A DNA stretch of 64,000 nt from Ctena decussata (Eukaryota > Mollusca > Bivalvia > Lucinida > Lucinidae). Each line of letters opens with the position of its first letter. The stretch's first letter is position 1. The position numbers were made by a program, and so were the translations under genes. Below, in pieces: positions 10,401 through 25,400 of this stretch. Below the pieces are notes generated by a model. That model was not told where the DNA came from, did no database searches, and saw only the letters and a program-made list of their open reading frames with translations. The DNA lies in NCBI GenBank assembly GCA_963989385.1, contig OZ022502.1:8276501-8340500 (forward strand), given 5' to 3'.

Positions 10401-13400
10401 CCTACATCCAATCAAATTGGAGAACCATGGTTTATTTTGACGTCACTTAATGTCATGTAGCATCACATGAACCAATGTTGTTATTGAAATAGAAACTACA
10501 TTACATTCTAATAGTTTATCATAGGGCTTTTCAATAACTGCACGGATAATATAAATATTTTGTCATAAAACATTTAGCTATCATGTCTTGGATAATAATG
10601 GACGTATTTAGGGTGAATGGGTACTCTTTCACGGGAAAGAACTCAGCCAATTTGCTCCTAGGGAAGCATATTCTTTCCTTTAAGAGGAGACCATATTTTG
10701 AAAGAGATATGTCATTCAGAAAAGCAAACAGGAAGTCACAAAAATTGTTTCCCTTTGTAAAAATGGTGGCAAAAAACATGGACTAATATTTGTCTTCTCT
10801 TTGCAAAACTACCCTGCTGCTGCATTTAAACGCCGTAAAAGCTGCTAAAAATTTCTTTATTAGTAATATACTTCCATTAAAACAGCCAACCATTATTGTT
10901 ATTCTAATTATGTTCAAGCAAGGTCTACATGTATGGAGGACTGAAAGAAACAAAAACCTAGGTGAAAATTCACCAAAGCACTAATTTTACATAAATCTGT
11001 TTTTCTCCTGATACCTCATACAAGATAATTCTCGCGGTGTTCCATTTTTCGCAGTATTTTGCAGTCACCTACAAACCACAAATATTAAAATCGCGAAATA
11101 TTTTCCTGTTTCTTACGAAGTATCTTCTTTAGACATAGTGTTCATATAATTTGTTTCTCTTTGCTTCAATAATTGCTGGTACTTTTCACCTGAGACAGTT
11201 CTTTCATTAACCTGTGGCGGCTCTGCCACAAGTCAATGAATGAACTGGCTCATGTGAAAAACAAGCAATTTTACTTTTCGAGCATGTTGCCAAATGGGAA
11301 AAAAAAACAAGAGGGCCGTGATGGCCCTGGATCGCTCACCTGAGTATCCTGTGAACCTAACCTCAGAGACATCCATATGACCGATAGACAGAGTTTCACA
11401 AAGATTAAATGGAAAAGGAACCCTCTATTGTGTACCTAAGGTTTTTTTAAGATTTAACCTAATGACCGAGATTTTGACCCCACATGACCCAGTTTCAAAC
11501 CTGGTCTAGATTTCTTGGATATGAACATTCTGAAAAAGTTATCAAAACTGTGCCCTCTAGAGTGTACACAATGCTTTTCTGAGGTTTAACCTAGTGACCT
11601 ACTTTTTGACCCAACATGACCAAGTTGCACCCTTGGTCCAGATTTGTTGAAGACAAACATTCTGACAAAGCCCTATGAAGATTAGAACAAAACTGTGTCC
11701 TCTAAAGGTTCACACTGTTTTTCTAAGAACTGACCTAGTGACCTAGTTTTTGACCTGACATGGCCCAGTTTCAAATCTGGTATAGATTTCATGAAAATAA
11801 ACATTCTGACAAGGTTTCACGTAGATTGGATCATGACTGTGCCCTCTAGTGTGTACACAAGGTTTTTCTAAGATTTGACCTAGTGACCTAGTTATTGATC
11901 CCACAAGACTCAGATTCAGATTTGGCCTAGATTTTTTATAAATAAACATTCTGACAAAGTTTCATGAAGATTGGATCATAACTGTGCCCTCTAGAGTGTG
12001 CACAAGGTTTTTCTAAGATTTGACCAAGGGACCTAGTTTTTGACTCCATATGACCCAGTTTCAAAGATGGTCTAGATTTCATTTAGATAAACAGTCTGAC
12101 AAAGTTTCATGATGATTGGATCATAACTGTGCCCTCTGTGTCATTCTAAGATTTATTTCTATTTTTAGCTCTGGCGGCCATTTTGTTCAGCGGAGTGGAA
12201 CCGTTTTAGCAATTTTTGTTCAGGGCCATGAGTAAAACATTTCTGTAAATTTTTTTGAAATCGAGCCATTGGCTTCAGAGACGATGATGTTTAAAGCTTT
12301 TTTCTATTTTAGCTCTGGTGGCCATATTGTTCCGCGGAGCAGAACTGTTTGAGCAATTTTGGTAGAGGGTCTCCTAAGGAACATTTCTGTGAAATTATTT
12401 CAAAATCGGCCCAGCAGTTTTGGAGGAGAAGTAGTTTAAAGGTTTTTCTATTTTTAGCTCTGGCGGCCATATTGTTCAGCAGAGCGGAACCGATTGAGCA
12501 ATTTTGGTAGCGCGTCTCCAGCAGTTTTGGAGGAGAAGTTGTTTAAAGGTTTTTCTATTTTTAGCTCTGGCGGCCATATTGTTCAGCAGAGCGGAACCGT
12601 TTGAGCAATTTTGGTAGCGCGTCTCATAAGGAACATTTCTGTGAAATAATTTCAAAATCGGCCCAGCAGTTTTGGAGGAGAAGTTGTTTAAAGGTTTTTC
12701 TATTTTTAGCTCTGGCGGCCATATTGTTCAGCGGAGCGGAACCGTTTGAGCAATTTTGGTAGAGGGTCTTCTAAGAAACATTTCTGTGAAATTATTTCAA
12801 AATCAGCCCAGCAGTTTTGGAGGAGAAGTCGTTTAAAGGTTTTTCTATTTTTAGCTCTGGCGGCCATTTTGTTCAGCGGAGCGGAACCATTTGAGCAATT
12901 TTGGTAAAGAGTCTCCTAAGAAACATTTCTGTGAAATTATTTCAAAATCGGCCCAGCAGTTTTGGAGGAGAAGTCGTTTAAAGGTTTTTCTATTTTTAGC
13001 TCTGGCGGCCATATTGTTCAGTGGAGCGGAACCATTTGAGCAATTTTGGTAGGGAGTCCCCCAAGGAACATTTCTGTGAAATTATTTTGAAATCCGTCCA
13101 GCAGTTTTGGAGAAGAAGTCGTTTAAAGCAAAAGTTGACGCCGGACAATGGACGACGAACGACGGACAAAGACCGATCACAATACCTCACCTTGAGCACT
13201 TCGTGCTCAGGTGAGCTAAAAAAAAAAAAATCACGAAAATTTAATGTTTATGTTTTTGACCCTAAACCACGAAAAACTACACTCGCGAAAATTATCATGT
13301 ATACAGTATTGCTTGCATAATTAAATTTCTCTTGCTGTTTCACAATTTACCTACCTGTTTATCTCCTCCTCCTGCTGCCCCTTGGGTCTCTGTTGAAGAC

Positions 13401-16400
13401 TCAGTATTGCCTGAAGTAGCACTTTGTGTTGTCACCGTGGGCTCTGAGCTACCAGAGCCGCTACTTGATGCTGATACATTTCTCTCTTCAGACCTGTCTT
13501 CACTCCCTACTGTGTCTCTAGCCCCAGCTGTGTCTACTTCAAAAGAAAGGAGTCTTGTGAAAAACAAGACCTGTCACAGGGCCAGGATAGCTCACCTGAC
13601 AGCCCCTTGCCCATCACATAAAAAACTTTAACGTAAAACTTTAACATTTTGCTAACGTCGACACCGCCGCCGCTAACACTGACGCCGACGCCAACGCTAA
13701 CGCCAGGGGTAGTACAACAGCTCTTCCTGAACTTTGTTCAGGCGAGCTAAAATGCTTATGAGCCGCGACGCCAGAAAACCAACAAAGTGACTGTGCACCC
13801 AGTGCTGACTCAGATCAGCCTGGACATCTGCCCAGTCTGATCAGAGTCTCCCCTTTGCGCTTAATGTGTAGCTAAGAGTCTAAGCAAGCTTCATGCAGAC
13901 AGGGAAGACTGTGATCAGACTTGGCCCACAACCACTTTGTTGGTTTTCTTGTGCCATGCCTCATATGTTATGTGCATACTCTAAAAAATAAAATCAGTCC
14001 ATGTGCAGCTACTCAGACTGATCAGTCTGACCAGTCTTTGCTTTTCTCCTTTTAGATTTCCCGGGCTCAAAGACTGCATATGTCAAAAAGATAGACCTTG
14101 ATCCCACTGCATGGATTTGCAGGTTGATCTGAGTCTTTGCTATTTTGTATACTGTAAAACACTTATATTAGGCAGTTACTTCATTTTGGGGGTATCGGCA
14201 GTAAATGCACATCATACAAACTCTCAGATAACAAGCAAATTCGGTGAATTTATATCCCCCGCCGAAGTGGCCCTGACTCGTTAATTATGGTTTACTTAAA
14301 AGTTTCATATAATTTTGTTCACTGGACTGAACTTGTGGAATGTAAATCAAATCAAGGACTATTACTCTGGCATAAGTGAGACATAAGCTGAAGCTGTTCT
14401 TAAACACTTGCCTCAATATCACTTCACTATAATGATACATTTTTAATTCTTAAACACTTGCCTCAATATCACTTCACTATAATGATACATTTTTAATTCA
14501 GTTTCAAGAAATTTTGTTCAGTCCAGTATCTAAGTTATGGCTAATTTGTAGATTTTAAATCAATTCAAGGGCATTAAATCATGCACTACTTATGCAATTA
14601 TAATCAAATTCAATGTGCACTGCTCTGTCAAGACAATACATAATCATTTTAAGTTTGATGAAATTCCATTCATTGGTTACTTAGTTATGACATAATTTGT
14701 TGATTTTAAACCAAGTCAAGGGCAATAACTCATTGCTAACTGAAGCGATTTCGACAAAACGTAAGATGCATCAATGTGTTATGGTGATGGGTATTTGGTA
14801 AAAGTTTCATAGAATTTTTTTCACTGATTACTTAGTTATGGCTAAATGTGTCAATTTCAAATTGATTCAAGGGCAATAATTCATGAACTTCTGATGCCAT
14901 TCTGATGAAACTTTATGTGCATAACCACCTTATGGTGATACATATTAAGTTTAAGTTTCATGAAATTTTGGTAATTGGTTACTTAGTTACGGCTCATTTT
15001 ACGGATTTTAAGTCAATTCAGGGGCAATAACTCATGCATTCCTGAGGCCAGTCTGACTTAATCTGACATGCATCAGCAGATTATAGTGTTACATATTCAT
15101 TTTAAGTTTCATGAAATTCTGTCCAGTGGTTACTTAGTTATGGTTCATTTTATTGATTTTAAAACAATTCAAGGGCAATAACTCCTGCATTACTGAAGCC
15201 AGTCCAATGAAATTTGACGTGCATCAGCGGGTTATCGAGATATATACTTATTTTAAGTTTCATGAAATTCGATCCAGTGGTTACTTAGTTATGGCTCTGG
15301 ACAGACAGACGGACGGACGGACGCATGAGGGTGTTGTTGTAGGTTGCACCCCAGACTTGGGGGTTATCTTTTATGGACAGAATCGTACAAAGTGCACTTG
15401 CGGGTTGATCACAGCTCACACGTGCCCTCTGTACACATGAACCCACAAATTTTGTCCAATCACGGACAGACTGGACAAAACTTGTGAAAACAAATGATTT
15501 TAAATGACCCATCTACCCCTCATCATCACACAGAAGGTGTCAGAAAACTTCGACTAATGAGGTGCACCACAAAAGTCGAATTCACCCCACAAATGGGGTT
15601 TGTACTCACAGCTCAGCCCACAAATACCCTCTCATGAGAGCGGACGGACGGAAGGATGGACGGACAGACGGACGGACGGACATGGAGAAACCTATATCCC
15701 TCCGCCTTCGGCGGGGGATAAAAAGTAGTACCTGATAAGTAGTTCAGATACTTGGTATATACTGCTCCCTTAACTGTTCCTTGTGGCATACCATTAGAAT
15801 CACCTTGATGAGGAGATTTTAATAGATGTAACAATGTGTAGTTCAAAAGAAAAGTAAGGAAAATTGTCACAAATTTAGATTAAATTTTTTTGTCATCTGT
15901 AGTTATGCCAATCAAATAAACATGCATACGCTTAACAGGAGTTATATAGCTGAACAAAATTAGATGGAATGGATGGATAACTTGCGATTTTACGTCCTTT
16001 TCAACAGTATTTCAGTCATATCAGAATGATGGGAGGTTGATAACGCATGGCTGTATGCAATGTAACCCCATTTACAGTAGGAAAGATTCTCCCCTCAAGC
16101 GGGACTCAACCCCATGTCTGCTAGATCAGTGGGCCAGCGCTTAACCCACAGAGCTACCAAGCTTCCTAACAAAGTTAGAATCAAAGTACCAGTATATAAG
16201 TCATCTCTCTATATCTCGTACATTAATCTCAAAACACCTCTTATATCAAAGAATACATTTTCATTTTAGACATATTTCCTAGTTTTCTTTACATTTAAAC
16301 TTTCTTGTCTCAAACTACTGGTATCTCTACTTTGAGATTTCAGTATATGTAGTGGATGTAGAATGTTACTATGAGGTATCGAGAGTTAACTGTATAATGT

Positions 16401-19400
16401 AAAACAAGAATTCCCTGGAAACCTGAATCTCGCCTGTCAAATACTCACAAAAAGGTAACTGTTATGGACGTAAAATGTATTGTTTGTTAGAACTTAACCC
16501 AGTTGCCGATACAGTGGTAAGAATGTCTCTCTTCTGCCAGTAGCTGATGAGACAAAAACTGAGTAAACCATATATAGTAAAGTCCAAATTGTACAGGTTT
16601 GCTGAAGTGCTAGATCAATGGTGTCAAAATTACACTGCAAACCTGAGAGACATTGATACAAGGAACCTTCATACCAAGTTAAATCAAAATCCATCCATTT
16701 GTTCATATGATAATAATTTTTTTTAGATTTTTACAGTGTCGGCCTCTGCATTCAACAGTTTGTTTTTTTATTTTTATTTTTTTCACAGAAAGAGGTGTCT
16801 TTATATTATATGATAATACCAAATTTAGATACAACTCGTCTCCCAGATCATGAAAAGAAAATGTTTAAAAATACTCAAGGTGTAGTCCATTACAACCTGC
16901 ATATGCATCAGAGCAGGAATTTTCACAAACTTGACAGAAATCAAGTAAATAGAGACCGGTACCTGCACGAGTTGGTTCTGACTGTGGTGCATTGTCGTCA
17001 TCTAACATCCAGGCTGTCACCTCTTCTGCAGTAACATCTGTACGACCTTATTATAATAATATTTGAGATTAAAGGGGAATGGGTACCTTTTCAAGGAAAA
17101 CAACTCTGTCATTTTCATTTTTGTCTCCACCCCAAAAATGAGTCAACTCTAACAAGAAAGGACTTGCTCCCCAGGAACAAATTCTTTCCTTTATTAGTAG
17201 GCTCCCTCATTCCAGGGAAACAAACTGGAAATCACCATAGTTGTTCCCCTTTGAGCATTAAAACTAAGATTCTCCAACATTTTGAGTATGAAAACTAAGC
17301 TTTTGTTACAAATTGCTCTGCAGAAACAATTTCTTGGAAATCATTTACAGCACCTGCATAGAATTAATGTCAGAGATTCACTTACATGTTTCTGCGTAGA
17401 AATACAAAGTGGGCAACGTATCTCACGATCACATGATCATAATGGGCAACAGCTTAACTGCAAACTATTAAACTAAGATCAGCTATATCTCAGGTCTCCA
17501 AAGTCTGATATTTTGGACATAAAGGGCACTTACCCCTTATTAACATCCTTTGTCCATATCAAATATTGTCATTTTTTCATGAGCTTCATTGTATGAACCA
17601 ATGACGGTTGCTTCAGACAAATAATATCCGTACAGAGTAGCTGCTTTTAAAGACATTTAAATGAGCCTAAAAAGACCTAAGATAAAGCTGATTTTCTTAG
17701 CTTGTCTGAGATTATTTTCTTTTGAAGCACAAGCTATTTACCATTTTTAGCACATGATCGTGACATACATCTTCCACCTCGAAATAGGTCTTTTCAAAGT
17801 TGCATCTTAAAAATTTGAGCTTATCTGGGCCTAGTCGTTCAAAGCATCATTTGCCTAATGAGCCTGTTACAAGGTCGACTCATTAAGTTGAGGAGAAGAG
17901 CTCCACAAGCTATCTGTTTTCGTTCTGATCCTTTGTCATTGTGTAGTTCTATATGTATGCTGTTTACATGTTGTAGTGTACATTATTGAAAATAAAATAT
18001 GTTTAAACCAACTCGTTAAGTGTTTTACGACTTTAAAGCCGAAACGCAGATACATTTTGAAGAAAATATGTGATAAAAGCTTCTCACATTTTTTGAACAG
18101 AAAAAATTGGCATATTTGAGTTATTCATGTTTGAAACTTTAACATAAAGTTATCTAAAGACGAGCTGTAACTCTGTCGCAAGTCTTGGCTATATTAAAAC
18201 ACTAAATATTCATGTCAGCACTGCTCTTCCATGCAGAATAAGCCTGACAGGACTTAAAAGATCTCAGCTTTGTGTGCAAAAAAACTACATTACATTTCAG
18301 TAAAGGTATACCATTTCAAACAAATTTCTGAAATTAAGTGTACACAGGTAATGTACCATGTCCTTTGCATACTATGAGTGAAAACATTTAAACTGATTAC
18401 CTGGTAACTGATGCTGTTTATGCATATCAATCAGGCAATTAAAAGTCTCACAGGTGTAAACAGTAATATTCATTTGTCTAGCCCATAGCTAACTGTCATC
18501 GTGATAATATAATACTTTGGAAGCAAAATTGACAGTATCGTAGGACTGAAGTAGAAACAAATCATGGATTACCAATTAAAATGGGTGAAAATGTTATATG
18601 AAAACACAATCATGGAAACTGAACAGACCAAAGACCAAAATCATTTTTATTACTAGTGTACCCTACTGTAAATTTATCACCCTAGGTACAGATTCATGTT
18701 GCAAACAAACCATACCTCTAAGTCTTCTGACAGTCAAAATTGCTTCTCTGGCTCGTTCTTGATTAAAACCCATCTCCAGCAAACTTGCAGCAACTTCTGT
18801 TGTCATAGGATCAGGGGAAGTAACTATTAACCAAAGAAAAAACTAGAAAGTGTGTTTGTGAAACACTATGCCCCCAACCATATGCTTGCCACTAAAGGTG
18901 TCAAACTTTAGATGTCTAGCATGACTTGCTGATTTTGTCAGGGAATTTGCCCAAAAGTTAATCAGGTGATCTACGCCTTAGCCCCTGGGAGTATGCCAAA
19001 TATGAGCATCCTAGCTCAAACGGTATTCCCAGGATTTTGGAAACAAACTTTCATGTTATTTTTTGACAAAGGGGCATAATTCTGTAAGTACATGGCAGAC
19101 AGAAAAGATGAAACATACGGGTCTGCTCATTTTTCTATGGTCTACCCATTTTATAAATATCAAGGCCCCAACAGTTATTGTTCTTGAGAAATGGACCACC
19201 CACATTTATGTTTCATACAAATGAGAAAAGGGGAACAACTCTGTCCATAACGAATGCATCATAACGCAGTCAGCATCAGACTGATCAGTACCTCAAATGA
19301 TAATAGTATACCAAAAATTAGGGTTCTAGGTCAAACAGTTCAAAAGTTGGAAAAATGCCAAATTCAATAAAGGGACATAATTCAGTCATTTTTTCACGGA

Positions 19401-22400
19401 ATTTGCCCAAAAGTTAATCAGGTAATCTACACCTTAGCCCCTAGCAGTATGCCAAATATGAGCATCCTAGCTCAAAGGGTATTCCCAGGATTTTGGGAAC
19501 AAACTTTCATGTAATTTTTTGAAAAAGGGGCATAATTCTGTAAGTACATGGCAGACGGAAAAGAAAAAAATACGGGTCTGTTCATTTTTTATGGTCTATC
19601 CATTTTACAAATATCAATGCCTCAGCAGTTATTGTTCTTGAGAAATAGACCACCCAGAATTATGTTTTATACAGATGAGAAAAGGGGAATAACTCTGTCC
19701 ATAATGAATGTGTCATAACGCAACCAGCATCAGAATGATCAGCACCATAAATACTAACAGTAGACCAAAAATTAGGGTTCTAGGTCTAACGGTTCAAAAG
19801 TTGGAAAAATGCCAAATTCAATAAAGGGGCATAATTCTGTCAGTTTTTCATGGAATTTGCCCAAAAGTTAATCAGGTGATCTACACCTTAGCCCCTAGCA
19901 GTATGCAAAATATGAGCATCCTAGCTCAAAGGGTATTACCAGGATTTTGGGAACAAACTATCATGTAATTTTTTGGAAAAGGGGCATAATTCTGTAAGTA
20001 CATGGCAGACAGAAAAGAAAAAAAATATGGGTCTGCTCATTTTTTATGGTCTATCCATTTTATAAATATCAAGGCCCCAGCAGTTATTGTTCTTGAGAAA
20101 TTGACCACCCATAATTATGTTTTATACAGATGAGAAAAGGGGAATAACTCTGTCCATAATGAATGCATCATAACGCATCAGCATCAGAATGATCAGCACC
20201 TCAAATACTAATAGTATATACCAAAAATTCGGGTTCTAGGTCAAATGGTTCAAAAGTTGGAAAAATGCCAAATTCAAGAAAGGGGCATAATTCATTCAGT
20301 TTTTCACGGAATTTGCCCAAAAATTAATCAGGTGATCTACACCTTAGCCCCTAGCAGTATGCGAAATATGAGCATCCTAGCTCAAACGGTATTCCCAGGA
20401 TTTTGGGAACAAACTTTCATGTAATTTTTTGAAAAAGGGGCATAATTCTGTAAGTACATGGCAGACAGAAGAGAAAAACAAGAGGGCCAAGTGGCCCTAG
20501 ATCGCTCACCTGAGCAAAAAGGTTAAAGGTCAAACTAGGGTCATAATTTGAACAAACCTGATAGTTTGCAACCATTTCCAAATGGTTCTGAAGAAGAATA
20601 TTTTTGAATGTTTTTCTATGTATTGCTATGGTTCAAACCCTGGAGCCCCTAGGGCAGGGGCATTTTGACCCCTGGGGCCATCATTTGAATAATCTTGGTA
20701 AAGGACCACTAGGCAATGCTAAAAGCTAAATTTCAAGCCTCTGAGCCAAGTGGTTCTGAAGCAGAAGATTTCTGAATATTTTTCTATGTATTTCTATGGT
20801 TCAAACCCAGAACCCCCTGGGGCGGGGCCATTTTTAACCCTGGCACCATCATTTGAACAAACTTGGTGAGGGACCGCTAGGCAATGCATCATACAAAATT
20901 TCAAGCATCTGCACTAAGGGGTTCTGGAGAAGAAGGTTTTTAAGTACATTTTAATTTCGAACCCAAGACTGCCTGCCCCCGGGCCATTTTGGATCCCAGG
21001 GCCACCATTTACACAAACTTTGTAGGAGTCCAGCAGGCAATGCATCATACCAAATTTCAAGCACCTGAGCCAAGTGGTTCTGAAGAAGATTTTTAATAGT
21101 TTCCTATGTATTTCAATGGCTCAAACTCAGGACTCCCTGCCGCAGGGCCATTTTGGACCTTGGGGCCATCATTTGAACAAACTTGATAAAGGACAACAAG
21201 GCAATGCATCATGCCAATCTTCAAGCATCTGAGCCAAGTGGTTCTGAAGAAGATTTTTAAATATTTTTCTATGTAGTTCTATGGTTCAAACCCAGGACCC
21301 CCTGGGGTGGAGCCATTTTAGACCCTGTGGTCATCATTTGAACAAACTTGGTAAAAGACTACTTAAATATTTTTCTATATATTTCTATGGTTCAAACCTA
21401 GGACTCCCAGTCGCAGGGCCATTTTGGACCCTGGGGCCACCATTTAAACAAACTTGGTAAAGGACTACTAGGTAATGCTACATGCCAAATTTCAAGCATA
21501 TGAACCTTGCAGTTCTGAAGTAGAAGATATTTTAATTTCTTTCTATGTATTTCTATGGTTCAAACCTGGGACTCCCTGCCCCGGGGCCATTTTGGACCCT
21601 GGGGTGCCCATTTAAACAAACTTCATAGAGGACCACTAGGCAATGTAACATACCAAATTTCAAGCATCTGAGGCAAGCAGTTCTGGTGAAGAAGATATTT
21701 AAGTATTTTTTAGTTTTGAACCCAAGACCCCTGCCCCAGGGCCATTTTGGATCCTGGGGCCACCATTTGAATAAACAAGGTAGAGGACCACTAGGCAATT
21801 CTACAAGCCAAATTTCAAGCATCTGAACTAAGCAAATCTGGAGAAGAACATTTTTAAATATTTTTTAGTTTCGAACCCAAGACCCCCTGCCCCAGGGCCA
21901 TTTGGACCCTGGGGCCACCAGTTGAACAAACTTGGTAGAGGACCACTAGGCAATGCTACATACCAAATTTCAAGCATCGGAGCCAAGCAGTTCTGGAGAA
22001 GAAGACTTTTAAGTAATTTTTACTTTCGAACCCAAGACCCCCTGCCCTAGGGCCATTTTGGACCCTGGGGCCACCATTTGAACAAACTTGGTAGAGGACC
22101 ACTAGGCAATGCTACATACCAAATTTCAAGCATCTGAGCCAAGCAGTTCTGGAGAAGAAAATTTTTAAGTATTTTTTTAGTTTTGAACCCAAGACCCCCA
22201 GCCCCTGGGCCATTTGGACCCTGGGGCCACCATTTGAACAAACTTGGTAGAGGACCACTAGACAATGCTTCATACCAAATATCAAAGCCCTAGGCCTAGC
22301 GGTTTCAGAGAAGATGTCATTTAAAGCAAATTGTTGACGACGGACGACGGACGACGCACAACGGACGACAGACACTGGGTGATCACAATAGCTCACCCTG

Positions 22401-25400
22401 AGCCTATGGCTCAGATGAGCTAAAAATAAGGGTGTGCTTATTATTTATGGTCTATCAATTTTATAAATATCAATGCCTCAGCAGTTATTGTTCTTGAGAA
22501 ATAAAAAACCCATAATTATGTTTTATACAGATGAAAAAAGGGGAATAACTCTGTCCATAATGAATGTGTCATAACGCAACCAGCATCAGAATGATCAGCA
22601 CCATAAATACTAATAGTTTACCAAAAATTAGGGTTCTAGGTCTAAAGGTTCAAAAGTTGGAAAAATGCCAAATTCAATAAAGGGGCATAATTCAGTCATT
22701 TTTTCACAGAATATTTGCCCAAAAATTAATCAGGTGATCTACACCTTAGCCCCTAGCAGTATGCAAAATATGAGCATCCTAGCTCAAACGGTATTCCCAG
22801 GATTTTGGGAACAAACTATCATGTAATTTTTTGAAAAAGGGGCATAATTCCGTAAGTACATAGCAGACGGAAAAGAAAAAAAATATAGGTCTGCTCATTT
22901 TTTATGGTCTATCCATTTTATAAATATCAAGGCCCAAGCAGTTATTGTTCTTGAGAAATAGACCACCCATAATTATGTTTTATTTTTTTAAAAAAGGGGC
23001 CTAACTCTGCAAGTACAAGGCTGATGGACAAGAAAAAAAAATGTGTGTCCTCTAGTTTTTGATAGTCTACCCACCCATAAAATATCAAGGCCCCAGCCGT
23101 TACGGTTCTTGAGAAAATGAGGCGTTACGTACGTACGTACGGCCGGACGGATGGTCAGGCCCAAACCAATATGCCCCCTCAACTTCTTCGAAGTTGGGGC
23201 ATAAAAACATATATATATATATATATGAATTATACCCAACTTCAGTTATGAGAATAGAAACAACAACAACAAGTTCTTCTATAATTACTGTGGATTATCT
23301 AAATAGTTTACTTCCACTACTGTCTACAAATCTTCGCCATTTTTGTATTTTCAGGTTTCAAAGTTGGCCCAGTTGTTTCAAAGTGCTGTCAGCTTCAAAA
23401 AGTCATTAGTCCTCAAAATACTGCAGTCCCTTCTGAGCCTTATTGTTTCACAAATGCAAATAAAGTATGTGTTTTCTGCTATCAACTGAGGCGATAAAAA
23501 AGGATTGTGATCAAAACTTACATGTATTATCAGCGGGTCTCTCCTGTTCTCTTTGTCTCTCTGCCATCTGACAAGGAAAAGAAAAAAATATGTACCGTAA
23601 AATTCTAAGTCTGGGACAGATAGGTCCAAGCAAACAGAGCAGACCCAGATCAGACTAACCCTTCATTCACACAACCAAATTTTCTTTGTCAAAGAAACTG
23701 TAACAAAAAAGTTTGCAAAATATTTTACATTCACACAGAGCAAATTATCTGTTAAACAAAAATGTGGCATAGAACCTTTGTCAAGGAAATATCTGCAGCT
23801 GTTTTCATATGATCAAACATTATTCGTCAAAGTTATCTGGACAATGGCCAACCATGCCACTTTTTTTTGTTAAATGTAATTTGTTCAAAATCAAATGGAT
23901 TATGAGGAAAGTTTTCTCTGCATATTCTATGCCAAATTTTCTGTTCACACAGACAAATTTTGTTTGTCAAATTAACTTTATCACATATATGTGGCAATGA
24001 AGATGCCCAGGCTGATCTGAGATTTCGCTGGGTGCACATGCCTTTTAGATGTTTGTCTTGTGGCTGCTCGTATATCACCTATGAACTCTGAGAAATCAAA
24101 AAGTGAATAATAAAGACTCTGCTCAGACTTCACAGATGCATATGCTGATTTGAGTATTCATGGTACGCCCATGGCTACGGTCCCTTATCACGCAACACCA
24201 ATCATTCATAAAGAATCACCAAATGATGCCAGCCTAGGTCAGTATGCCTGGGAAGCAATTGTGAGGCATCTTACAAAAAAATACCATACGAAGACTGCAG
24301 ATCAGAAAGTCATTCTTATCTGCTCTACACCCCTGTGATGTTACACTGACATAGTACACAAACTATATAAGTTATAATGTGGACAAATCAGAAATCACTT
24401 GGACATTATGACTGCTTAATGTAAAACTGAGTTGCTCCTTACCATATGCTACCATGGACTTGATAACGATTTCCAACTAACAGTGATGTAATGTACAGAA
24501 ACTCTAAGAGGACAGCTATTATTTCTAATGTTGTTGAATATGCTACGAAAAGGGACCAAAAAGATCACAAGCCTTCCCAAAACCATAGCATATTCAACGT
24601 CAACTGCATGTATTGAGTAAAAAGGAATACACGATTATCGTTCTAACATGAATAAACACATACATGCTCCCTGTGTCTTCTAAGCACGGCCTGGACAAAG
24701 TGTGTCCCCTTCAGCTTGTTGATGTATTCGCACCTAGGATACCACCTTGCATGCTCAACCATTGGGTCATCATCTACAATAGCATACAGATATACTACTG
24801 TATAGGCCGTTTGCTGTCTATAAAACAGGTCATTTTGCTAAATATCTCTAAAACTACCCTAGATATCACTGTGAAGTAAAGCGCATCTTTAATGTCTATC
24901 TTATACATAACTAATCTATAATTTTCCTCAAAATTATATTTTGAAACTAAAAAAATTCTTTTGAAAACAGCCCATTTTTTGAAGATATTTTGACTTTATT
25001 TTACAAGGGAGTAAGTTTATTTATGTAACAGCCTTAGGCCGGTCAATATTTTCCTATGTCAGTTGCAGTTGGTAGTAATTAGACAGTTACTCAATGTCAC
25101 CTATATACCTGTTAATCTTTTCATCTGAGTAAAAATGAAGTTCACTTATCTATTGTTTGGGAAGAGAATTGATTGGTGATGAATAGGATTAAGTTATCTA
25201 TAGAAACATTTCTTGTTTGTGATTCCTATATGGGCATTGCTTATAGCTATTACATTAAATTAATGTGCTCCCCCTTACTTCAGCTGAAAATTTTATAAAT
25301 TTTTGTAAAGGATTAAATAGACAAAAGCAAAAAAATGACAAGATAAAATTCTGAAAGTCAATTTCCAGTTATGTATTAGTTTGACAATACAAGTGGAGAA

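Noticed and set aside
15732..15803. Resemblance of the exon 10 peptide to the start of an ABC transporter membrane domain.
   Set aside because: The similarity is a few residues only, no neighbouring transporter exons exist, and phase places it in the IAP gene.
24150..24338. Plus-strand ORF of 62 codons next to exon 6.
   Set aside because: No splice signals, no known domain, and the surroundings are repeat fragments.
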